Shown piece after piece: positions 55,256-62,413 of a DNA stretch of 64,000 nt. The position numbers were made by a program, and so were the translations under genes. Source of the stretch: Blastocatellia bacterium (GTDB taxonomy: Bacteria; Acidobacteriota; Blastocatellia; Chloracidobacteriales; JADJPF01); contig JADJPF010000007.1 in the NCBI GenBank assembly GCA_016713405.1, positions 124,001 through 188,000 of the forward strand, written 5' to 3'. Numbering within the stretch: position 1 is the first letter of the stretch; every line of letters starts with the position of its first letter. Under the pieces are notes generated by a model. It was given only the letters and a program-made list of their open reading frames with translations, was not told the DNA's origin and searched no databases.

Positions 55256-55988
55256 ATTTATAGATAAATTAGTTTTTGGGCTTTGCTCTCTTAGCACGGT
55301 TTTAGTTTTAGGTATTCTGTTTTTAATTCTTATTTATATTCTCCTAAATGGCATTACTTCGGTTAATTTAGACTTTTTTACGCAACTTCCAAAACCTGTT
55401 GGTGAGGAAGGCGGAGGAATGGCAAATGCTATTTTAGGGTCTGCAATAATGGTCGTAATTGCCACAATAATTTCTGTTCCTGTAAGTTTAGCTGCTGCAA
55501 TTTATTTAGCTGAATTTGGTAGAGGTAAACTAGCTGTAATTACTCGCTTTATGGTTGATGTGCTAGCGGGTGTACCTTCAATTGTTATTGGAATTTTTAT
55601 TTACACAATAGTAGTTTTGCCAATGCAACGTTTTTCTGCTATTGCTGGAGCATTAGCTTTAGCAATGATTATGGTTCCAACCCTTGTTAGAGCAACAGAA
55701 GAAGCTATTCGACTAGTTCCACAAACAGTAAAAGAAGCAGGGCTAGCACTTGGCGCACCTTATTGGCGAGTAATAATTGAAATCGTTTTGGTTTCTGCTC
55801 ATAAAGCAATTATTAGCGGAATTTTACTAGCTATTGCACGGGTTGCTGGTGAAACAGCACCACTACTTTTTACTGCTTTAGGAAATAGATTTTTTGTTAA
55901 GGTTTTAGATAGACCAATTGCATCTTTACCAGTACAAATATATACTTATGCAGTATCTCCATATGATGATTGGCATCGTCAAGCCTAG
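55248..55988 (+). CDS. pstA: Phosphate ABC transporter permease PstA, interrupted by an in-frame TAG
   Basis: The frame gives 246 residues with the PstA motifs DVLAGVPSIVIGIFIYT, the EAA loop KEAGLALGAPYWRVIIEIV and GETAPLLFTALGN, then ends at TAG 55986-55988. The same frame continues for 26 more codons (AATFLLVMFVLLINLSVRYV) to a natural stop at 56067-56069, and this supplies the last membrane helix. PstA homologues have Trp at the stop position (RQAWA). TGG to TAG is a single change, so either the copy is damaged or the base is a consensus error. Confidence 0.88.
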   Translation: MRKFIDKLVFGLCSLSTVLVLGILFLILIYILLNGITSVNLDFFTQLPKPVGEEGGGMANAILGSAIMVVIATIISVPVSLAAAIYLAEFGRGKLAVITRFMVDVLAGVPSIVIGIFIYTIVVLPMQRFSAIAGALALAMIMVPTLVRATEEAIRLVPQTVKEAGLALGAPYWRVIIEIVLVSAHKAIISGILLAIARVAGETAPLLFTALGNRFFVKVLDRPIASLPVQIYTYAVSPYDDWHRQA

Positions 55989-56096
55989 GCTGCTACGTTT
56001 TTATTAGTTATGTTTGTTTTATTAATAAATCTATCTGTACGTTATGTTACTCGAAACAAATCTAGCTAGCCTTAAAAGACACGGAAAATAAGGAAA

Positions 56097-56906
56097 ATGG
56101 AAAAAAATATCTTAAAAGAAGCTAATGAAGTTGATAATAAAACAGCTACAAAAATTGAAATTGAGGCAAGTAGCTTTAATTTTTTTTATGGAGCAAAACA
56201 AGCTCTATATAACATAAATATTAAAATTCCAGAAAAGTCTATTACAGCATTTATTGGCCCTTCTGGATGTGGAAAATCTACGCTGCTACGCTCAATAAAT
56301 CGAATGAATGATATTGTTATAGGTTCGCGTGTTGAAGGTAAAATGCTACTTAATGAGCAAGACATTTATGCAAAAAGCGTTGATGTTGTAGCTCTACGTC
56401 GTCGGGTTGGAATGGTATTTCAAAAGTCTACACCATTTCCTAAATCGATTTTTGAAAATGTAGCTTATGGAGTAAAAATTAACGGATTAGCAAAGTCTCG
56501 TAAACATTTGCAAGAGATTGTAGAACAAGCACTTAAACAAGGTGCGCTTTGGGATGAAGTAAAAGATCGGCTAAATGATTCTGCTATGGCTTTATCTGGC
56601 GGACAGCAACAACGCCTTTGTATTGCTCGCACTTTGGCAGTAATGCCAGAAGTTATTTTAATGGATGAACCTTGCTCGGCACTTGACCCAATTGCTACAG
56701 AAAAAATTGAGCAGTTGATTGCAGAGCTAAGAGAAAAGTATACTGTGATTATTGTCACTCATAATATGCAGCAGGCTACAAGAGTATCTGATTACACAGG
56801 ATTTTTTTTACTAGGCAAATTAATAGAATTTGACGAAACAGAAAAAATCTTTACTCGGCCCAAAGAAAAGAAAACAGAAGATTACATCACAGGGCGATTT
56901 GGTTAA
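56097..56906 (+). CDS. pstB: Phosphate ABC transporter ATPase PstB
   Basis: A 269-residue ATPase that energises phosphate import. It has Walker [10 protein letters not shown] at 54-62, the Q-loop [19 protein letters not shown], the signature [16 protein letters not shown] and Walker [14 protein letters not shown], followed by the switch His in VTHNMQQA. The N-terminal extension of about 20 residues is unusual but small. It is the fourth pst gene, 24 bases from phoU. Confidence 0.96.
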   Translation: MEKNILKEANEVDNKTATKIEIEASSFNFFYGAKQALYNINIKIPEKSITAFIGPSGCGKSTLLRSINRMNDIVIGSRVEGKMLLNEQDIYAKSVDVVALRRRVGMVFQKSTPFPKSIFENVAYGVKINGLAKSRKHLQEIVEQALKQGALWDEVKDRLNDSAMALSGGQQQRLCIARTLAVMPEVILMDEPCSALDPIATEKIEQLIAELREKYTVIIVTHNMQQATRVSDYTGFFLLGKLIEFDETEKIFTRPKEKKTEDYITGRFG

Positions 56907-56929
56907 AAATTTATTGTTTAGGAAAAAAG

Positions 56930-57589
56930 ATGAGAATTATTGACGGCGATTTAACAAAACTAAAAGAAAAACTTACCCTTATGGGAACGTTTACAGAAAC
57001 GGCTATTGATTTAACTATAAAAGCTTTACTAGAAAGCAATTCAGAGATTTCTAATCAAGTAATAGTTGATGATGATAAGATTGACAAGCTAGAAAATGAA
57101 ATTGTTAAATTAGCTATTGATGTTATGGTCTTGCGCCAACCTGCGGCAGGAGATTTACGCTTTACTGTTACTTGTTTACAAAGTGCAGCAATAATTGAAC
57201 GAGTTGCCGATCATGCAGTAAATATTGCTAAACATGTAAAAGCCTTAAATTTAGAGCCACCTCTAAAACCTTATGTTGATTTACCTAGAATGGCAAAAGT
57301 TACTAATGAAATGTTTCATGATAGCCTACAAGCTTTAATCAATGGAAATGCAGAACTAGCTCGCCAAACCATTAGAAAAGATGACCAGGTAGATGAGCTT
57401 TTTCATTTAATTTATGATGAGCTAATTTCAATAATGAAAAGCAACCCTGATACAGTAACACGAGGAACAGAACTATTATTTGTAATTAAACATTTAGAAA
57501 GAATGGCTGATTATGCTACAAACATTTGTGAAATGGTTATTTATATGATGGAAGGACGAATGATTAAACACACTGAAGAAGCGTTTTAA
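56930..57589 (+). CDS. phoU: PhoU phosphate signalling protein, second copy
   Basis: A 219-residue PhoU that matches the copy at 52285 in length and in the motif ERVADHAVNIAKHVKAL, although the N termini differ clearly. It retains the metal-site clusters VDDDKIDKLENEIVKLAID and VIKHLERMADYATNICEM. It closes the pstSCAB operon. The two copies may act on the transporter and on PhoR respectively. That division is inference. Confidence 0.93.
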   Translation: MRIIDGDLTKLKEKLTLMGTFTETAIDLTIKALLESNSEISNQVIVDDDKIDKLENEIVKLAIDVMVLRQPAAGDLRFTVTCLQSAAIIERVADHAVNIAKHVKALNLEPPLKPYVDLPRMAKVTNEMFHDSLQALINGNAELARQTIRKDDQVDELFHLIYDELISIMKSNPDTVTRGTELLFVIKHLERMADYATNICEMVIYMMEGRMIKHTEEAF

Positions 57590-57856
57590 TTAAAGAGAAA
57601 AATCAAGCAAAATTAATTTTCTTATTTTGGTAAAATTGCGCTTTTTTTTTTGTATTGAAAATATTATCCTTACGGCGCGACTCTGTTAACAACGAAAATT
57701 TCCTATTAAAATCAGTCAAAATCTTTACTTATAGGCTCTGTCAGGTTACTATATGGCACGCCTTTTTAGATTTTAAGTAGTATGGACTAGGTTGCTAAGA
57801 GTCCAACGATTGGCGAGAAAGTACCATTAGTCTTGTCAAAAAAAGGGAGGTTGTCA

Positions 57857-58486
57857 GTGCCAATCATAGATTACGAAGCACGTATAATGACATGTAATTT
57901 TATTTACTATGGCCCTAGTCAAGGTGGTAAAACAACAAATTTAAGCTATTTACATCAACATGCTGTAAATAAATCCAGGGGCAATTTAATAAATTTGGCT
58001 ACACAAACCGATAGAACAATGTTTTTTGATTATTTGGCTTTAGAATTTGATTTAATAGAAGAATATAAAACAAAATTTAATCTTTATACCGTCCCAGGTC
58101 AGCTTTTCTATGAAATTACCCGCAAAACTATCTTAAAAGGCTTAAATGTAGTTGATGGAATAGTTTTTGTAGCTGATAGTCAAATTGATAGACGTGATGC
58201 AAATATAGAATCTTTTTGGAACCTACAACATAATTTACAATCTTATGGGTTAAATCTTTATCAAATTCCTTATGTTTTACAAGTTAATAAAAGAGACTTA
58301 CCTAATATTTGTACATTAGATGAAATGAAAAAAGAGCTAGTTATTAAAGATGAACCTGTTATTGAAGCTGTGGCAGATAAAGGAGTTGGAGTTTTAGAGA
58401 CTTTAAGAGCCGTTTCTAAAAAATCATTAGAAACACTAAGACAGAATATGAATGCTAAACAGCAAGATTTAATTGCTAATATGTAG
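57857..58486 (+). CDS. mglA: MglA-type small Ras-like GTPase
   Basis: A 209-residue GTPase that controls cell polarity and motility in Myxococcus and others. GTG 57857 is preferred over the TTG at 57833 because GGGAGG at 57845-57850 is six bases before it, and the product then begins PIIDYEARIM like other MglA proteins. P-loop GPSQGGKTTN lies near residues 19-28. The switch region DRTMFFDYLALE, TVPGQLFYEITRK and the guanine-specificity motif NKRD are present. No partner MglB (Roadblock) gene is adjacent. Confidence 0.9.
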   Translation: MPIIDYEARIMTCNFIYYGPSQGGKTTNLSYLHQHAVNKSRGNLINLATQTDRTMFFDYLALEFDLIEEYKTKFNLYTVPGQLFYEITRKTILKGLNVVDGIVFVADSQIDRRDANIESFWNLQHNLQSYGLNLYQIPYVLQVNKRDLPNICTLDEMKKELVIKDEPVIEAVADKGVGVLETLRAVSKKSLETLRQNMNAKQQDLIANM

Positions 58487-58616
58487 TTTTATTTGACTAA
58501 TTTTTTAAGTATTCGTTGTAGGTAGCTGTTATGGCTACCTTAATTTATTTTTGTTACCATTTGTTAATAAATTAATTTATATAATAAAAATATCTTTAGG
58601 AGCATTAACTAAGATT

Positions 58617-59009
58617 ATGAGTAATTTTTTTCGGGAGATGGATCAAAAAGAATTAGTAGAATTAGCTAAAAGTCTTCATCAATTGGGGATTCGCCGGGAT
58701 CCTTGGCAAGATTTTGATGAATATGCAAAGGAAACAAATGTTACTTATATGCAGGCAACAAGACCAGAAATTTTTCGCTATAAGGGGGAATATATTGAAG
58801 CAGATATTTGCTATTTTATTCCTACCTTAGAAGATGCTCTAGCCTTTTTACTTCAAAGAAGTTTTGTCCCTACTTTGGAATATTTTGCTAAAGGTAAATG
58901 GAGAATTACCTGGATGACAGGAGAATTTACCGAAGGTTTAACACCTAGATTAGCTGTACTAAGAGCAATGGAGCATTTATTAAAATCAGAAAAAGAGACT
59001 ACAGAATAG
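58617..59009 (+). CDS. Uncharacterised 130-residue protein next to mglA
   Basis: I do not recognise a family. The start ATG 58617 follows AGGAG at 58598-58602 by about 14 bases, somewhat far. An in-frame ATG at 58551 has no ribosome binding site. The protein is soluble, with conserved-looking aromatic residues (RRDPWQDFDEYAKE, GKWRITWMTGEF) and a helical C terminus. Location 131 bases after mglA suggests shared regulation but not a tight operon. Confidence 0.65.
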   Translation: MSNFFREMDQKELVELAKSLHQLGIRRDPWQDFDEYAKETNVTYMQATRPEIFRYKGEYIEADICYFIPTLEDALAFLLQRSFVPTLEYFAKGKWRITWMTGEFTEGLTPRLAVLRAMEHLLKSEKETTE

Positions 59010-59165
59010 AATTTTTGGAAAAATTTTTTTAATAATGGACAACGTTTTTTTTAACTATTTTCATCTGAGATCCTGTTTAATGGCTTGATAACTAAATACA
59101 AGCATTTTCTAGTAGTAACAGCAGTTTATGACCCTTTTGTCAGACCTCTTGTCTGAATGCTCAAT

Positions 59166-59231
59166 TGGTTAGAAAAATTTTAGTAAAAACCATTTTGGCG
59201 AAAGCAATGGTTTTGGTAAAATTGCTAACCA
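59166..59231 (+). ncRNA. Long imperfect hairpin with GAAA tetraloop, candidate RNA element
   Basis: TGGTTAG (59166-59172) pairs with CTAACCA (59225-59231), AATTTTA (59176-59182) with TAAAATT (59217-59223), and AAAACCATT (59186-59194) with AATGGTTTT (59206-59214). The loop is closed by a GC-GAAA-GC tetraloop at 59198-59205. About 23 bp are paired in total. It could be a small RNA, a leader of the following lipoprotein gene or a miniature repeat. The rest of the 59010-59300 gap shows only a short CAGAC/GTCTG hairpin near 59141-59155. Confidence 0.45.
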
Positions 59232-59300
59232 TCTACTATTGGCATATTTAATCAAATCGTTTCCAAGTAAACATAACATTTTCTTGAAGGAGAAGACAAA

Positions 59301-59885
59301 ATGGTTCTCACACAAAAAGGTTTTTCCAAAATTTGGGTTTCTTTAACATTAGTATTAGTTTTACTAATGGCTGCTTGTGGTGGCGCGCCAAAAGAAGAAT
59401 CTCGTTGGGATAAAGCGCAAAATGAAAGTACAGGTAAGAAAGTAGATAAAAAAGAAGAACCCAAAAATACGGATGAAAAGCCTGACCAATCAATCCCCGA
59501 TAAAACAGATCCAGCTAATCTTAAACCATTAGCAGGTAGTGCTTTTAATAAATTCTTTCCTGCTGCTGGTGATGGTTTTGAGCGTGTAGCAGCACAAGAA
59601 AAAGAAGGTCTTGCTATTTATAAACTTAAAAAAGATGGCAAAGATGCAGCAGAACTAACTATTTCTGACACTGCTAATAATCCTAGTGCAGCAGAAAAAT
59701 TTAAGAAATCTACTTCAAAAATTGGTGGATTTCCTGCTCTTGACCAAGGTAGCACTGGCACCACACTCTTAGTAGCAGAGCGTTTTCAAGTAAAAGCTAT
59801 TTCTAAAGACCCAGGCTTTACTAAAGCAGACCGCGAAGCATGGTTAAAGAAATTTGATCTTAATGGTTTGTCAGCACTTAAGTAA
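59301..59885 (+). CDS. Lipoprotein, function unknown
   Basis: A 194-residue protein with signal sequence (WVSLTLVLVLLMA) and lipobox AACGG, then a Lys/Glu/Asp-rich disordered linker to about residue 75 and a globular domain (LAGSAFNKFFPAAGDGFERV to the end). A good AAGGAGAAG ribosome binding site lies upstream. It is 34 bases from the following 295-residue gene, and the three genes that follow one another here probably form one operon. No family is recognised. Confidence 0.8.
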   Translation: MVLTQKGFSKIWVSLTLVLVLLMAACGGAPKEESRWDKAQNESTGKKVDKKEEPKNTDEKPDQSIPDKTDPANLKPLAGSAFNKFFPAAGDGFERVAAQEKEGLAIYKLKKDGKDAAELTISDTANNPSAAEKFKKSTSKIGGFPALDQGSTGTTLLVAERFQVKAISKDPGFTKADREAWLKKFDLNGLSALK

Positions 59886-59919
59886 TAATCCAAAATTATA
59901 CCTTAGTTAAGGAGTTTAG

Positions 59920-60807
59920 ATGAGTAAACCTATTTATGAAATCATAGATGAACTGCCAAAAGGTGGAATGACTGTAAGGTCACTACAAGCACTAGATTTT
60001 GTTATTCCAGGTCAATGGAAAAATATTGTTGGTTTTGAAAATACCATTATTGAAGTTACTGGTGAAACGGATCAAGATATGATCCAACAAATTGGTGAAC
60101 GTGCAATACATCTTTACAATGATAAATCCCAAGGCTACCAAACAGCTTTATGGATGTACCAAAAAGTTAATAGTGCTGGTGGTGCGCTTGGTTCAGCGGC
60201 ACTTGTAAATAAATTTGGTGAAAGTGTTTCTTTTCTCTCATTCTTAAATCGAATTACCCCTAAAGCTGACAACCTACAAGCTATAGATTTATGCTTAAAG
60301 TTAGTAGCCGAAGTAGTAGCATATAGTAAGATAAATGGTATTCCTGGAGATGGAATTGCTGAATTTGGGGGAGCTATTGCTGATTATAGCAGTGCTTCAT
60401 TAATGCGTATGGCAGCACTAATTTGCTTTGATGGTGTTATTCCTTTAGGCCCAGATTTTATTCTTAAAGTAGAAGAAATAGTTGGTAGGTTGCAATCTGG
60501 TGAGTTAACTAGCCATCCTGGTTTTAGTTATGTTAGCAGTATGATTCCTGGTTCTGGCGCGTTAGGTCAAGTTGGATTTATTAAAGATAGTTTTAATTCT
60601 GTTAAAGGTTGGATGAGCAACTTTGTTAGTTCACGAAGCTTAACCCAAAATATGTTGGTTAGTAATCTGCAACGCTTTATTGAAGTTTCAGAAAGCAAAC
60701 TAGATTATATTGGAGCCTTTTTGGATATGACTACTAATTACTATGAACATACAGGTATTCAAACCCTGGCGCGTAGTTTAGTAGAACGCGCACACGCAGA
60801 AATTTAA
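59920..60807 (+). CDS. Uncharacterised 295-residue soluble protein
   Basis: I do not recognise this family. No signal peptide or membrane helix is obvious. The protein appears mainly helical, with a glycine-rich central block (GDGIAEFGGAIADYSSASLM) and a Gly/Ser-rich segment SMIPGSGALGQVGFIKDSF that may be a loop or an exposed surface. It lies between a lipoprotein gene and a 68-residue gene in a likely operon. It has GGAGTTTAG before its ATG. Confidence 0.7.
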   Translation: MSKPIYEIIDELPKGGMTVRSLQALDFVIPGQWKNIVGFENTIIEVTGETDQDMIQQIGERAIHLYNDKSQGYQTALWMYQKVNSAGGALGSAALVNKFGESVSFLSFLNRITPKADNLQAIDLCLKLVAEVVAYSKINGIPGDGIAEFGGAIADYSSASLMRMAALICFDGVIPLGPDFILKVEEIVGRLQSGELTSHPGFSYVSSMIPGSGALGQVGFIKDSFNSVKGWMSNFVSSRSLTQNMLVSNLQRFIEVSESKLDYIGAFLDMTTNYYEHTGIQTLARSLVERAHAEI

Positions 60808-60855
60808 TGTAGTTAAATTTTTTAGTTTGATAATTGGTTTATAAGGAGAAAAAAC

Positions 60856-61062
60856 ATGGATTTGAAAGATATGCTAGATAAAGAATATGAAACTAAATCA
60901 CCTAAAGAACTTGTAGATGCTCCAGTTAGCGCGTTGCAAGGTATTTCTGAAGAAGGTGGAAAAGCTTTAGAGAAAGCTTTAAGAGTAAAAACCATTGGAG
61001 ATTTAGCAAAGTGTAAATATTTTCAATGGGCGCAAGATATCAAAAAATTAGCTGATGGCTAA
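60856..61062 (+). CDS. Small helix-hairpin-helix-like protein
   Basis: A 68-residue protein with the pattern PVSALQGISEEGGKALEKALRVKTIGDLAKCKYF, read in two halves as PVSALQGISEEGGKALEKAL and RVKTIGDLAKCKYF. The GI..GG..L...L.V.TI.DLA spacing resembles the HhH fold seen in DUF4332-type small proteins, which often bind DNA or other proteins. AAGGAG precedes the ATG. It is 48 bases from the 295-residue gene, with a terminator 36 bases after its stop. Confidence 0.75.
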   Translation: MDLKDMLDKEYETKSPKELVDAPVSALQGISEEGGKALEKALRVKTIGDLAKCKYFQWAQDIKKLADG

Positions 61063-61098
61063 AAACCTAAATATCTATCCAAGCTTAGAAGTAAAATT

Positions 61099-61125
61099 AA
61101 GGGACAAGTGATTGTCCCTTAATTT
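61099..61125 (+). terminator. Terminator closing the lipoprotein-HhH operon
   Basis: AAGGGACAA (61099-61107) pairs with TTGTCCCTT (61112-61120) around a GTGA loop, followed by AATTTTTG. It also excludes an in-frame TTG at 61112 as the start of the next gene. Confidence 0.85.
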
Positions 61126-61144
61126 TTGTATTTACAAGAATTTT

Positions 61145-61807
61145 ATGACCTGCAAAATAACAAAAGATTTTCTAACTCTTAGAAGACATAAACGTCAAAC
61201 ACCCAAAATTATTTATGATCTAGGACAAAGAATACGCTTAGTTTATGGTAAAACTAACTTAAATGATTTAGTAGACCGTAACTGGTTAGTTATAAAACTT
61301 TCTGCAAGTAACCCTACTGCTTTTGGAACTACTAATTTACATCCAACTACTCAATGGTGCATAGAAATGCTAGAAAAATATTTACAAGATGGAAAGGTTT
61401 TAGATGTGGGAACAGGGGCTGGAATACTAGCTATTGCGGCTTTTAAGCTTAAAAGAGAAAATCAAGTATTTGCTTTTGATATTTATCAAGATGCTATAAA
61501 GCAAGCAAAAATAAACTTTAGGCTAAATGGATTAGAAAAGTACATTGACTTAAGGCAAGCTAAGTTAAATGATTACCCAATAAATTCTTATTCAACAATA
61601 ATTGCTAATTTACCACCTATAGCAATTTCTGAACTTTTTCCAGATTTAATAGATAGATTAACAATAGATGGAAATATAATTATTTCTGGTATTTTGAAGC
61701 ATAATTTCATTGATATAGAAAGAAAACTAATTAGTAGAAACTTAAAAATAATAGATAAAGTGATAACAGATTTATGGTGTTTAGTAGTAGCAAAGAAATG
61801 TTTTTAG
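61145..61807 (+). CDS. PrmA-like SAM-dependent methyltransferase
   Basis: ATG 61145 is the first start outside the terminator hairpin, giving 220 residues. The SAM domain has TTNLHPTTQWCIEMLEKYL, motif I VLDVGTGAGILAIAAF, the acidic AFDIYQDAI and a motif IV segment IIANLPP. This is the ribosomal L11 methyltransferase (PrmA) pattern, but the N-terminal substrate-recognition domain is shorter than in E. coli PrmA (about 293 residues). The target may therefore differ. No ribosome binding site is clear. It converges with the PilZ gene and overlaps it by four bases. Confidence 0.8.
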   Translation: MTCKITKDFLTLRRHKRQTPKIIYDLGQRIRLVYGKTNLNDLVDRNWLVIKLSASNPTAFGTTNLHPTTQWCIEMLEKYLQDGKVLDVGTGAGILAIAAFKLKRENQVFAFDIYQDAIKQAKINFRLNGLEKYIDLRQAKLNDYPINSYSTIIANLPPIAISELFPDLIDRLTIDGNIIISGILKHNFIDIERKLISRNLKIIDKVITDLWCLVVAKKCF

Positions 61808-62151
61808 CAATTGCGATTTCTACAAGCAAAATAAATTAAATTTGACCAAAGCTGACTATTTTCAGTATTTTCTACACCTAATCGCCAAATATTATTGCCA
61901 CAAACTTGTTTCCAACGAGCTTGTGCTAAGGTTTCGTGTAAACCACGTTGGTCTTGCCAATGAATTTTTACTGTGCTAGTTGGATCAGTATCAGCATTTA
62001 ACTCTATTGCAGCACCACCTCGGCTAACATTAAGAATTATTGCTTGAGTAAGTATTTTTTTCCCTTTTATATCTAAAGTGCTTATTCTAACTGGGAAATT
62101 TACTGCAATTCGAGCAAACAAACGCGGCTGTTTTGGTAAAGGCTTTGTCAT
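61804..62151 (-). CDS. PilZ domain protein
   Basis: A 115-residue single-domain PilZ protein. It has RLFARIAVNFPVRIS, the strand LNVSRGGAAIEL with the conserved N/D-x-S-x-x-G motif, and RWKQVCGNNIWRLGVEN. PilZ domains bind cyclic di-GMP through an N-terminal RxxxR motif and the (D/N)xSxxG motif. The first Arg pattern here is imperfect (RLFARIAV), so binding is uncertain. It is transcribed against the methyltransferase gene. Confidence 0.8.
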   Translation of the reverse strand: MTKPLPKQPRLFARIAVNFPVRISTLDIKGKKILTQAIILNVSRGGAAIELNADTDPTSTVKIHWQDQRGLHETLAQARWKQVCGNNIWRLGVENTENSQLWSNLIYFACRNRNC

Positions 62152-62413
62152 AATACCTACTTAGATTAAGTTGTTAGGATGGGTGAGATTTTTTAATGGA
62201 TTGTAAAAGAGAAAATATATATAGGGAATTTGACTGTGTCAATATAGGGAAGAAAAATTTTTATTTAAGAAAAAATATAGCAACTTTATTAGGTATTAAG
62301 TAATAGAAAAAGGCTCTCTAATATAAGTGGATAAAAAAGTTATCCTAACAAACTAAGCTATGATAAACTAAGCAAAATTTCGTTACATCAATAAAATTTG
62401 CGGTGTTCAAAAA

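Noticed and set aside
45602..56069. Stop-codon reassignment in this organism
   Set aside because: Only two in-frame stops occur (TAA in the MacB-like gene, TAG in pstA), while TAA, TAG and TGA all end normal genes elsewhere. Local damage or consensus errors explain them better.
57751..57770. Sigma-54 promoter (TGGCACG element) before mglA
   Set aside because: The -24 like TGGCACG is present but no TTGC element follows at the required spacing.
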